Of a stretch of DNA of 54,473 nt, positions 16,162 to 25,900 are shown one piece after another. Position numbers and translations under genes: made by a program. The stretch is taken from assembly GCA_937128795.1 (NCBI GenBank), contig CAKZMQ010000026.1, positions 1 to 54,473 on the forward strand, read 5' to 3'. This stretch comes from an uncultured Solirubrobacterales bacterium (GTDB taxonomy: Bacteria > Actinomycetota > Thermoleophilia > Solirubrobacterales > JACPNS01). The notes beneath the pieces were generated by a model that saw only the letters and a list, made by a program, of their open reading frames with translations, had not been told where the DNA came from and did not search any database. Numbering within the stretch: position 1 is the stretch's first letter; the number at the start of each line of letters is the position of its first letter.

Positions 16162-19100
16162 CTAGAGACAGCCTGAGATGCTGATCGACTGAGTCCTGGA
16201 CACCGACGCACTGTTGTTCGAGTAGGGCAGGAACAGCGAGTTGGCCGGCGAAACGGGCTGGCAAACCGGGTCGCTCGGAGCGGCCACCTCGAGGATCTTG
16301 CTCGACAGCGGACCAACGACTCCAGCGCGAGTCGGCCCGTCGAGGACAAGGTCGATCTGCGAGACCGGCACGTCCGGGACGTTGTTGAACAGAATTGCGA
16401 TCTGCGTCTGACAGCCGCCGGGCGTGAGCACCGGGTTGCAGCCCGGGTCAACCTGCGGGGTCGACGTCACACCAGTGAATCGGACTGCGATTCCCGGGCT
16501 GTCGAACGCAACGCCAAGCCACGGAATCGGCGACTTGTTGATGAGGAACACCTCACCGTCGAGGTTGTTCGGCAGCAACGGAGTGTCGATCGACATCGTT
16601 CCGACCTTGGACTGCGACGGGCATACCGTCGGGTCGAAGATCGAAGCCGGACCCGGTGCAGCAGCGGCTGGGCACTGGTCTGCAGCAGTACCGAACGATG
16701 GGAAGTTCGGCGCCAGCGACGGCGGCTCAGACACGTACAGACCCTGAATCGCCGAATCACCTTCGTCGAGCGTGACAGTGGCTTCGACACCGGTTTCGGT
16801 TCCTGCGACCGGGCTGGTCAGCGTCTGGTTGATCTGCGGGTTGAACGAAACGGAACCGCAGCCGGTTGCCTGGAACGGTACCGTGAACGCGGGCGCGTCA
16901 TTGTCGTCGTAATCCGTCGCTGACGACGCCCACTCGCTGAGCAAACAGTTGCTCGGGTTCGTGAGGAAATCGTTCGCACCAGAGAGATCGACGTTCAACT
17001 GCTTGACAGTGATGTCGTTTCCGCCGATCGTCGACGGAATGTCTCGCAGGTCGAGATATTGGTGCGCGCCGTTCTCAACGAGGAATGCACCACCTTGTGC
17101 GATGAACGTTCCGTCATCGAACTCGATCTTCGTTGCGATTCCACCAGCGTCAGAAGCCGCTTGCGGACCGTCGGTCAGGAACAGATCTCCGGACTTGGTC
17201 TCCAGGACGCCGCCGAACTTCTCGACAGTGAGCTCAACGTCGCCCACCTTGCTGGCGGCGGTGCAAGCACCGGCCTGCGCAGCCGAGCTGAGGCAGTTGG
17301 GCACTGCGGCCAGGCTGGCTGAGAATCCACGTGGCAGCTTCAGGTTGATCTTCTTCGGCTGACCACCGTCGATGGCGAACTCAGCGTCGACATCAGGGTG
17401 AGCAGTAGCCTGAGTTGTGCTGGGCGTGATCGTCGGAGTGATCGTGAATCCAGTTGTCGCCACCGTGAATGAGTAGCTTGCTGGCGTCGGATCCTCAACA
17501 GTACCCGCGAGCGCCTTGACTGCGAATGTGTGCGTCCCGTTCGACAACGGCTGCGTCGTGAACGGTGTGCTGCACGGCGAGAACGGTCCGCTGTCAACAC
17601 TGCACTGGAACGCCGAGCCGGCGACCGTGGATGTGAAGCTGAAGGTCGGCGTCACATTCGTGGTAGTCGTCGGAGGGCCGTTCGTGATCGTGGTGTCCGG
17701 TTCTACCGCGCAGTTGCCCACTGTGTAGGTGGAGCTGCGGTTGACAGTTGATCCGAAGCCGTTCGGAAGTCCGCCGTTGAAGCCGATGATCTCCGCGTTC
17801 GTAGTGGCGGGTCCACAGGTTGACGGGTTTTTGTAGACCGGCTTTTCGAGGTAGAGCGAGAAGCTCTTGAACGGAAGTTGCGGAATACGGTCAAACAATG
17901 CAAACACGCGGCCGGTGCCGGCGTTGGCGTCGCCACGCGATCCGAGAATGCCTCGGAAGATGACGACCGTGTTACGCGGACCAATCAGTTCGACACCAAT
18001 GTCGATCTGAGTTCCGACGCTCATCGCGTAGACATTTCCGACGAGACCTGGCGTCGAAGCGTTGGCTCCGGGCAGATACTTGGAAAACGCGTTCGCCTGA
18101 CCGATAATGCTCGACGCCGGACACGCACGTGCCTGAAGCTGAGCTTCGGTGCAGTTGGTGACGCCCGAAAGAGCAACCAGGTCGAGTCCAGAACCTGCAG
18201 GGAAATCGGCGTCAACGATCTTCGGCAATGAGTGCTGGATCGGCGCTTCAGCGTCTGGAATCTCCAGGTCAAACGTCACCGGGGTACCGACGTTTGAGTC
18301 AGTGTTATCCGGCGTGTAGTCGATCTGCGGGTTGTTCGGAACGTTGTTGCAGCCAGTCGGCGTGAACGTCTTGGTTGCACTACTGGTGGCGCCTTGGTAC
18401 GAGACGAGCTCGACGAATGCGGTGGCCGGCAGGCAGCTACCGGTCTGCTGCCAGAAGTACGGGCCAGACGGCGGTACCTGGTGGGTTGTGCACCGCTTGA
18501 ACCAACCCCAGCCCGAGCAGGTCTGGTAGGAACTCCACTCGCCGGAACGCGACTGGAAGGTGAGAGCCAGGCGGTTGACGGTGATGTCACCGTTGATCGT
18601 TGGCGTCGCGAAACCGAGCGGGATTCCAATCACCGCGGACTTCGGGTTGCCGGGCGTGTAGGTACGCAGACCAGAGTCCTCGTACGACTTGACCGTCACA
18701 CCGGTCTTGAGGAAGATCTTCTGCGGCTGAGCGCAGAACACGAATAGGATGCAGATCTTCTCGGGACGCAACGTGATGCCGAGAGTTGCAACCTGGTTCG
18801 CGTCAGGGGTGAGCATGTCGATCGACCCGTGAATGTCGAGGTTGAGCAAGCCGAGTGCCTTGACTGTGACGTCGGCATTACCGACAGTCGAAGCGGACGG
18901 GCAGTTGTCAGCGTTGAACTGAGCTGCAGTGCACTTGCTTGCGACCGCCTCCGGGTTGGCGAACACTCCGGTCGGAAGGTCGAGACGAACATCCTTCAAG
19001 TCTTCACTTTCAGATCCCTGACGGTTGAATGAAACCGTCACAGACGGGTGACCCGAAGCCTGCGTGGCAGGTAGAGAACTGCCCGGCGCAGCGTTATTCA

Positions 19101-19260
19101 CGTAATCGAAGTTTGCAACGTTGAAAGCGCCCGCCGCGGACGGCAGCACGATCATTGCCGCTGCAACAACTGCAAGCACGACAAAAGTCGGCAAAGCAAA
19201 TCGCTTCCCCGACTCAAAGTTGTTTCGCACAGCCGAAGCTGGCGAGGACCATGTATTCAA
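16162..19260 (-). CDS. Giant secreted module protein 2 (tandem paralogue cluster)
   Basis: 1032 residues from TTG 19260, chosen because GGGGGGAATTGAA directly precedes it and because a promoter maps at 19394-19422, inside the longer open frame; the upstream part therefore cannot all be translated from this mRNA. A signal peptide ends near residue 44 (AAGA-FNV). Order: module 1 (SESEDLKDVRLDLPTGVFA; CPSASTVG), module 2 (CPASSIIG; RIPQLPFKSFSL), one Ig-like domain (PDTTITNGPP...FQCSVD), module 3 (CTAASKVG; LTNPSNC), module 4 (CPSQSKVG; NKSPIPWLGV; NNVPDVPVSQIDL). It ends SISGCL, with no anchor. Closest relative is the next gene, with the same domain order. Function unknown. Confidence 0.82.
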   Translation of the reverse strand: MNTWSSPASAVRNNFESGKRFALPTFVVLAVVAAAMIVLPSAAGAFNVANFDYVNNAAPGSSLPATQASGHPSVTVSFNRQGSESEDLKDVRLDLPTGVFANPEAVASKCTAAQFNADNCPSASTVGNADVTVKALGLLNLDIHGSIDMLTPDANQVATLGITLRPEKICILFVFCAQPQKIFLKTGVTVKSYEDSGLRTYTPGNPKSAVIGIPLGFATPTINGDITVNRLALTFQSRSGEWSSYQTCSGWGWFKRCTTHQVPPSGPYFWQQTGSCLPATAFVELVSYQGATSSATKTFTPTGCNNVPNNPQIDYTPDNTDSNVGTPVTFDLEIPDAEAPIQHSLPKIVDADFPAGSGLDLVALSGVTNCTEAQLQARACPASSIIGQANAFSKYLPGANASTPGLVGNVYAMSVGTQIDIGVELIGPRNTVVIFRGILGSRGDANAGTGRVFALFDRIPQLPFKSFSLYLEKPVYKNPSTCGPATTNAEIIGFNGGLPNGFGSTVNRSSTYTVGNCAVEPDTTITNGPPTTTTNVTPTFSFTSTVAGSAFQCSVDSGPFSPCSTPFTTQPLSNGTHTFAVKALAGTVEDPTPASYSFTVATTGFTITPTITPSTTQATAHPDVDAEFAIDGGQPKKINLKLPRGFSASLAAVPNCLSSAAQAGACTAASKVGDVELTVEKFGGVLETKSGDLFLTDGPQAASDAGGIATKIEFDDGTFIAQGGAFLVENGAHQYLDLRDIPSTIGGNDITVKQLNVDLSGANDFLTNPSNCLLSEWASSATDYDDNDAPAFTVPFQATGCGSVSFNPQINQTLTSPVAGTETGVEATVTLDEGDSAIQGLYVSEPPSLAPNFPSFGTAADQCPAAAAPGPASIFDPTVCPSQSKVGTMSIDTPLLPNNLDGEVFLINKSPIPWLGVAFDSPGIAVRFTGVTSTPQVDPGCNPVLTPGGCQTQIAILFNNVPDVPVSQIDLVLDGPTRAGVVGPLSSKILEVAAPSDPVCQPVSPANSLFLPYSNNSASVSRTQSISISGCL

Positions 19261-19365
19261 TTCAATTCCCCCCAATAAGAGCATCTGGCTTATCCCGATG
19301 CACATGCGATTGGTTGTTACTGCAGTCTCCGAGCGCTTTTCCGAGGCACCCAGGTTCTGCGGGTG

Positions 19366-19422
19366 TGTGATGAAACTCACACTAAGTGTCGAGATAGTAA
19401 CAACCTTTTGGGCAGTTGTCAA
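19366..19422 (-). promoter_or_regulatory. Promoter and CRP/FNR-like operator of secreted gene 2
   Basis: On the minus strand TTGACA (19417-19422), a 17-base spacer and TACTAT (19394-19399) form a near-consensus sigma70-type promoter. Twelve bases further is TGTGAGTTTCATCACA (19366-19381), an exact TGTGA-N6-TCACA palindrome of the CRP/GlxR type. It would lie at about +6 to +21, a position where a bound protein should block transcription. The leader from here to TTG 19260 is about 125 bases and holds no gene. The rest of the 19261-19628 gap contains only the terminator of the next gene. Confidence 0.72.
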
Positions 19423-19570
19423 GTGGAGATTGGGGAAGTGTTGTGAATGCGCGTTGGAGTCGCCGAACACCGCCGGCTTAAAACTGCGCCGATTCGTTTT
19501 CATCTCGCGCAAATCGGTAGAAGTCCGACACAATACCTAGCTACGACAGGTAAAAACCCTCGAAATGCGC

Positions 19571-19603
19571 AGACTCTAAGTCTCTAGTAGAGACTTAGAG
19601 TCT
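19571..19603 (-). terminator. Hairpin terminator of secreted gene 3
   Basis: A perfect 15-bp stem, AGACTCTAAGTCTCT with AGAGACTTAGAGTCT, and a 3-base loop, starting about 25 bases past the stop of the gene at 19629-22646. A run of five T follows some 15 bases later on the minus strand. Confidence 0.72.
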
Positions 19604-19628
19604 GGATTTCTTCGACCAGCGATCTTGC

Positions 19629-22600
19629 CTAGTGGCAGCCGGCGATTGTGATGTCTTGGTTCCGTTCGACGATCGGACCCAACGCGTGCGACAGGAAGAA
19701 TGATCGCGCTGGCGTGGTTGCGTTGCACGCCGGGTCGGCGGCTGCCGCGACGCTCAACAGCTTTCCAGAAAGTGGCCCGACCGCACCCGCGCGTGGTGGC
19801 CCATCGAGTACGAAATCTATCTTCGTGACCGGGACATCGGGAACGTTGTTGAAGATCACCGAGATCTGTGTCTGGCATCCGCCCGGTGTGAACAACGGAT
19901 TGCAGGACGGGTCGACCTGCGGCGTTGACGTGACGCCCGTTAGCCGAACCGAGATTCCTGGTCGGTCGAAGCGGACGCCGAGCCATGGGATCGGCGACTT
20001 CTCGATCAAATACACGTCGCCTTCGAGCACGTTGGGCAGCAAAGGCGTATGAATCTCCATCCAGCCAACCTTGGCTTGTTCCGGGCATACAAGCGGGTCG
20101 AAGATCGACTCCGGCCCCGGAGCCGCACTCGCAGGACACTTGTCGAGTGCGGTGCCGAACGCGGGGAAGTTTGGCGCCAACGATGGCGGTTCGTTGACTC
20201 GCATGGCGCGGATTCCAGCGTCGTCCTCATTCATTGTCACCGTCGCATAGACGCCAGTTTCCGTGCCCGCGACAGGACTGGTCAGCGTCTGAGTCACTTC
20301 GGGCGAGAATTCCACGGCCTCGCAACCGGTTGCTTGGAATGGAATGTTGAAGATTTCCGCATCATTTCCTTCGTAGTCCTCACCTGTGCTCAGCCATGAG
20401 CTCTCGATGCAACTGCTTGGGGCAGTTAGGAGCTTGTTCGCGGAGCCGTCGAACTCCGCGGTCAGGTTGCGGGTGTTCACCTGAGTCGTGCCGATCACTT
20501 GCGGCACCTCCCGTAGCGTCAAGTACTGGTTTCGGCCGTTGTTCACCAGAAATGCTCCGCCGATCACGATCGCCTCACCGAACGTGAAATCTGCCTTCAA
20601 TGCGATTCCCGCAGCGTCGCCTGCTGTCGGAGCCTCCGTCAGGAAGACTTCGCCTACTGCGGTCTCGGACCCGCCGCCAAAGAGGTCAACGGTCGTCGCA
20701 CCGACACCGATCTTTGATGCGGCTCCACACGTACCCCTCTCCGCATCTTCGATCGGGCAGAGTGGACGTGACGAAAGGCTTGCCGCGAATCCGTCCGGCA
20801 TGCGAAGCGTTACCGAGCGCGGCTGCCCACCATCGACCGCAAAGCTAGCGGTGAGGTCAGGGTGCGATCGCGCCTGGGTGTCGCTCACGGTGATGCTCGG
20901 CGTGACAGTGAAGCCAGTGGTTGAAAGTTCGAAGTCGTACTCGGCCGGTGTCGGGTCTTCGGTCGGTCCGTTGATCGCCTTCACTTCGAACTTGTGCGTG
21001 CCGGCCGAAACTGGCTCACTCTGGAAAGGTGATGAACATGGTTCGAATGGAGCGCCATCGATTCGGCACTGGAATGCCGAGCCGTTGATCGTGGATTCGA
21101 ATCTGAACGTTGGGCGAACGATCGAGCTGACCAGCGGCGGGCCATCCGCGATCATTGTGTCTGGCGCTTCAGCGCAATCGATGACGGTGTAGCTCGAGGA
21201 TCGCTGAACGACGGTCCCGAATCCGTTCGGCGGCCCACCGTTGAATCCGGTGATCTCGCCGTGCGTCGTTGCCGCTCCGCAAGCCGGCGGATTCTTGTAC
21301 ACCGGCTTGGTAATCGTCAGGTTCAGCTGCCTGAAGGGTAGTTCGGGTACGCGATCGAAGGTTGAGTAGACACGGCCGTCCCCAACCTGCGGATCGCCGC
21401 GAGTTCCCATGATGCCACGGAACAGCACCACGGTGTTGCCCCGACCCTTCAACTCGACGGAAATCGGAACCTGTGTTCCGACGCCCATGGCGTAAACATT
21501 CCCGCTCAGCCCGGCCACTGCAGACGACGGTCCAGGGAGATATTTGGAGAAAGCATCTGCCGAGCCGATGATGCTTTCGTCCGGGCATGACGCTGCATCA
21601 AGCTGCGCCTCCGTGCAGCCCACGACGCCCGTGAGTGCATCGAGGTTCAGCCCCGATCCGGGCGGCAGGTCCACGTCAACGAGTTTGGGCAGCGCATGCT
21701 GAATCGGCAGGTCATCCTCTGGCACGTTCAGCGAGAACGTGAGCGGCGTCGGCTCCCCTCCGACCTTCGACTGCGGGTCAACCGTTATTGACGGGTCGAA
21801 CGGCACGGCGTTGCAACCGGTCGGCGTGAACGTCGAGCTCGCAGTTGCCGTCACACCCTGGTGCGACGTGGCGGTCATCGCCGCAGTCGCCGGCATGCAG
21901 CTACCGGTCTGGCGCCAGAAGAGCGGCCCAGATGGCGGAGTGACCACAGTTTTGCACGAAAGATTCAAGAACCCTCCGCACACTCGCTTGGTCGTTTTCG
22001 GACCCGATCGGCTGTTGAAATTGAGCGCGAGCTTGTTGATCGTGATGTCCAGCGACAGCGTCGGCGCGAAGAGAACGAGTGGAATTCCCACATTCGCCGA
22101 ACTGGTTGCGCCTGGTGTAAACGTTCTAAGGCCTTGGTCGCCATAAGTGCGGAGCGTCACGCCGGTCTTGAGAAAGATCTTCTGAGGCACGGCGCAAAAC
22201 ACGAAGAGGATGCAGATCCTGTCCGGGCGCAGCGTGATTCCCATCGTTGCAGTCTGATCATCGGCCGGCACCAACACGTTCACGACGCCGTGGATCGTTA
22301 AATCGAGAAGTCCGGCAGCCTTCACCACCGCCGTCACGTCACCGACGATCGAGTTCGCCGGGCAGCTGTCTGCGTTGAACTGGGCAGTGGTGCATTTCGG
22401 ATTGGCGGCTTCCGGGTTCGCAAAAACACCTGCGGGAAGGTCGAGCGCGAGATCTTTCAGATCTTCGCTCTCAGAACCCCTGCGTTCGAACGATATGGAC
22501 ACACTTGGGTGCCCCGAAGCCTGCAGGTTTGAGTTGGCGTAGTTGAAGTTGGCGATGCTGAATGCGCTTGCCCCCGTTGGGATTACTGCCACGGCACCGA

Positions 22601-22646
22601 GCACCATGGCGACAAGAAACATCGTTCTGAGTATCCGAGATTTCAC
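19629..22646 (-). CDS. Giant secreted module protein 3 (tandem paralogue cluster)
   Basis: 1005 residues from GTG 22646, with AAAGGGGGGCAGTC upstream. Signal peptide 1-28 (TGASA-FSI). Approximate layout: module 1 at 30-260 (EDLKDLALDLPAGVFA at 61-76, CPANSIVG at 95-102), module 2 at 280-490 (CPDESIIG 354-361, RVPELPFRQL), Ig-like domain 495-575 (FQCRIDGAPFEPC), module 3 at 580-775 (CGAASKIG 640-647), module 4 at 778-1005 (CPEQAKVG 854-861, GDVYLIEKSPIPWLGV, NNVPDVPVTKIDF), ending AGCH. Each module has an LP-x-G strand, a Cys pair followed by S/A-K/I-x-G, and a late VP-x-x-P strand. No membrane anchor or catalytic motif. Function unknown. Confidence 0.83.
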   Translation of the reverse strand: MKSRILRTMFLVAMVLGAVAVIPTGASAFSIANFNYANSNLQASGHPSVSISFERRGSESEDLKDLALDLPAGVFANPEAANPKCTTAQFNADSCPANSIVGDVTAVVKAAGLLDLTIHGVVNVLVPADDQTATMGITLRPDRICILFVFCAVPQKIFLKTGVTLRTYGDQGLRTFTPGATSSANVGIPLVLFAPTLSLDITINKLALNFNSRSGPKTTKRVCGGFLNLSCKTVVTPPSGPLFWRQTGSCMPATAAMTATSHQGVTATASSTFTPTGCNAVPFDPSITVDPQSKVGGEPTPLTFSLNVPEDDLPIQHALPKLVDVDLPPGSGLNLDALTGVVGCTEAQLDAASCPDESIIGSADAFSKYLPGPSSAVAGLSGNVYAMGVGTQVPISVELKGRGNTVVLFRGIMGTRGDPQVGDGRVYSTFDRVPELPFRQLNLTITKPVYKNPPACGAATTHGEITGFNGGPPNGFGTVVQRSSSYTVIDCAEAPDTMIADGPPLVSSIVRPTFRFESTINGSAFQCRIDGAPFEPCSSPFQSEPVSAGTHKFEVKAINGPTEDPTPAEYDFELSTTGFTVTPSITVSDTQARSHPDLTASFAVDGGQPRSVTLRMPDGFAASLSSRPLCPIEDAERGTCGAASKIGVGATTVDLFGGGSETAVGEVFLTEAPTAGDAAGIALKADFTFGEAIVIGGAFLVNNGRNQYLTLREVPQVIGTTQVNTRNLTAEFDGSANKLLTAPSSCIESSWLSTGEDYEGNDAEIFNIPFQATGCEAVEFSPEVTQTLTSPVAGTETGVYATVTMNEDDAGIRAMRVNEPPSLAPNFPAFGTALDKCPASAAPGPESIFDPLVCPEQAKVGWMEIHTPLLPNVLEGDVYLIEKSPIPWLGVRFDRPGISVRLTGVTSTPQVDPSCNPLFTPGGCQTQISVIFNNVPDVPVTKIDFVLDGPPRAGAVGPLSGKLLSVAAAADPACNATTPARSFFLSHALGPIVERNQDITIAGCH

Positions 22647-22719
22647 GACTGCCCCCCTTTGAGCCTAATCATGTCGTTCGTTCGTACGAACAAATTGCGA
22701 GCCGAATCGACTCTTTATG

Positions 22720-22775
22720 TGTGATCCCCATCACACAATCAGGGAAATCGTACTGGTTTTTGGTTAAAAATTCAA
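22720..22775 (-). promoter_or_regulatory. Promoter and CRP/FNR-like operator of secreted gene 3
   Basis: On the minus strand TTGAAT (22770-22775), 17 bases, then TACGAT (22747-22752). Eleven bases on is TGTGATGGGGATCACA (22720-22735), again TGTGA-N6-TCACA; the symmetry extends to 8+4+8 bases (22718-22737). The layout matches that of secreted gene 2 almost base for base in spacing. Between operator and ribosome binding site is the 12-base palindrome GTTCGTACGAAC. Confidence 0.72.
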
Positions 22776-22848
22776 GAGGAAACGCGAAATATTTTCACCG
22801 GTCGGTTAACCGAAGATGGCGAGTTACTCGCATGACCTACAACACGGC

Positions 22849-22886
22849 AAAAAACAACCCTCGAGCTCATTTGAGGACGAGGGTTG
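22849..22886 (-). terminator. Rho-independent terminator of secreted gene 4
   Basis: A stem of CAACCCTCG with CGAGGGTTG (22855-22863 and 22878-22886), an inner CTCA/TGAG helix, and TTTTTT directly after it on the minus strand (22849-22854). It lies 30 bases past the stop of the gene at 22916-26653. Confidence 0.88.
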
Positions 22887-22915
22887 AAGTTGACGTTGAG
22901 ACTTAGGCTGGCGAA

Positions 22916-25900
22916 TCAGCGTCCGTTGAAACGAATCAGATTCAGATCCCTGTCGGCGCCCCAGAGCGATAGCCGTTTCACTCGCTTGTTCGGGGCCGCC
23001 TTGCGATTCGTGGTCAGCGACCCTCGTCTGAATTCAGCGCGCAATGTCGAGACGTCTCGACCACAGAGGCGAAGCGTCAGAGTCGCTCGCGCCACGCGAT
23101 AGCAACGAGACGAAAGCCGCTTCCCGTCTGCTCTGACCACGAGCTTTCTCTTCAAATTCTTCCTGACTAGTCGCACACCAAGTGGCAGCCGTATTGTCAA
23201 CTTGCGCATCTGTTTCGGACCGCCGATGGCCTCCACGTTGAGGAATGATCGATCGCCGCGATTGCGATACCTGAACGAGTACTGCGGCTCGCAACCGAAC
23301 ACCAGATGCTGATTGATCGGTGCCGTTCGACCGTTGAAATCGGTCATATTTCCGACCGCATTCCATTCGTCGGACGGCACGGTGCATGCTTCGTTCCGCG
23401 TTGAGAGGACGCGATCAACATTTATCGTGAACGAGCTCAGCGGTACATCCGGAAGGTCGTTCAGCGTCGTTAGTATCTGCGTCCCGTTTACGAAGCTGTT
23501 GTCGGCAATGATGTCGACGTTGATGCGTCCACGTAGGGCAATCAACAGCCGTGGCGTTGCTTTGGCTGGGTTCGATTGCTTGAGCAGGTAGACCGATCCG
23601 CCCAAGGGTTCAGGGAGTAGCGGCGAGATTGCCGAAACGCTTCCCACGATCGATGCTGCTGGACACTGGCCAGCGCCGTTGGCGTATTGGGCGACCTCAC
23701 ACGCCGGAGGAATCTCAAGCACGTTGATAGTCAGCGGCTTGGGCATGAGAATGCCCACATTTTTGATCCCGGCATAGCCCGGGTTGGAACTGAGGACCGC
23801 GGTCAAGTTTGCGCTGACGGGATCTGAAGCAGAACCGTTGACCGGTGGCTGTCCGGTGGTGGAATCGACCACAGACATGGCGATGCGCGGCGAAAACGGA
23901 AGTGACCCACAGCCGGTTGAAGCGAAGGCGTCTGCATCGGTCGTGGACGAATTCGCGTAGCCGTTGAAGTAAGCAACGAAGGCCGAACCGTTGCATGAGC
24001 TCGGGTTGGTGAGCAGCGGATAGGTTGCGCCTGGGCCAGTCCTGAGTTTGAGTGTGATCTTGCGCATGTCGAACTCGGTCAACGAGTCGAACGTGTTTCC
24101 GCTGTCTGCTGGATCGATTTCCTTCGGGATCTCGACAACGAGGCTGTCGATTCCTTGCGCCTGGCCGCGCACAATAAGTCGCCCGGAAACGATGATGTCG
24201 CCGAGATTGACGTCCTGAATGACGGCGGGCACCTTGATGCTGAGTCCCGCTGGCTCGCCAGCGTGTGCCGACTCGGTGAGAAACACCTCGCCGTCAATCC
24301 TTACGAGACTGTCGTCGACGCGTGCCTCGGTCTCGACGGTGCCGGCGCGCGACGCAGCGGTGCAATTGCCTGCCGCAGCGGTCGCCAGCGGGCAGAGTGA
24401 CTGCACTCCTGTCAGGCCGCCGAAGAAGCCATCCGGGAGGGAGACGCCGACGGACTTCACGTCCTCGTTCGAAAGGCTGGAGATCGTGAGGTCCAGATTG
24501 GGGTGCGCACGTGCCTGGGTTGTCGTCAGGTGGGTGCTGAGGGACGGCGCAAAGGCGATCTGGACGTCGATCGTGACCTCTTCGACGCTGCTGATGTTTC
24601 CGTATTCATCTTGTGCCCGCACTGCAAACTTGTGTTGCGTGCCAGCGAAGAATGGATCTGTGATCTGGAGAGAGCCGGTGTCTGCAGCGGACGCCCCGGA
24701 CTCACAGGGCAGGAACGCACCGTCGTCGACAGAGCATTGGAAAAAGCTGTCCTCATTAGAGCTGAACGTCCACTGAGGTGTCGAGTCGGAGGTTGTGCCG
24801 GAAGGTCCGGAGTCGATCGAAATCGTTGGCACTGCGGTATCCGGTAGCCCGGGCGACGGCACGACGAAGGCGCGGTGCTGGGTTTGCTCCAATGGAACGG
24901 CGGTGACAAGCCAGAAGTAGTGGGGCCCGTTCGGCAGCGCGGACCCGGGTGTGAATGAGTAGGACGGACAGGCAACTCGAACGCTCGACGTGTCCACCGC
25001 GCACGTGGGCGCCGGGTCCGTCGCCACAAAATCTAACGTCGGAGTCGAACTTGAGGCGTAGCCGCCGTACGGCGCGCCGTCGACCGTGGCGGCGCGAGGA
25101 CTGCACCCGGAGATGTCGATCTGATCGATCCCAGCGGCGACGCGCGTCTCGGACGTGTGACTGTACACGAGGCTTGTGATGTCGTCGTTCGGCTGGCAGC
25201 TCAAATCGGCGGCGGCGGCGATGGCGAGGAGTTCACCGTCAAGTGTTGATGCATGCCCGACGCGCGACGGACCGTTGACTACAACGCTGATCGACGAGAC
25301 CGGCGCATCGGGCATACCGATAAATGTCGCGCTGATTCCTGTCTTGCATCCTCCTGGCGGCGGGGCCGGCTGGAAAGGCGGGATTGCGGTGGGATTGCAG
25401 GTGGAATCAAGCTGTGGAGTCGCAGTAGTACCAATCATTCCGATCTGCACTCCGGCAGGGTTATTGGCACCGGTAGTCTCATCGATGTAGATTCCTAGAT
25501 TTGGAATCGGCGACTTGTTGATCAGATAGACGTCGCCTTCGAGAGACTCAGATAGGAGGGGCGTCTCGATTGTCACAGATCCAACTTTGGCTTGCACTGG
25601 GCAATCGGTTGGATCAAACGCGGCGTAACCGGTCTGCGCGTATGTAGTGACTGGGCATTGGTCTTCAGTCGTCGAACCGAGTGCGCCAGAGTTGATCGAA
25701 ACCGCCGGCGGCAGCTGGACGATCACAGCTTGAGTTGCTGCGGTGCCTGTCGGAAAGTCCATGTCCATCGTGAAACCGATTTTGCTTCCGGCGGCGTTGC
25801 TCGACGGCGTGAACGTGAGTTCAGGATCTAAGTAGTTCGCAGTCGAACAGTCCGTTGCGGCATACGGAGCGGTCGCGTTTTCCGTGCTTGAGGCATAGCC

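Noticed and set aside
19261..19365. Known riboswitch (c-di-GMP, cobalamin or ydaO) in the leader of secreted gene 2
   Set aside because: The conserved blocks of these classes were looked for and not found; only short hairpins are visible.
19261..19533. N-terminal extension of secreted protein 2 up to ATG 19533
   Set aside because: The promoter at 19394-19422 lies inside it, the sequence is not signal-like, and a G-run ribosome binding site precedes TTG 19260.
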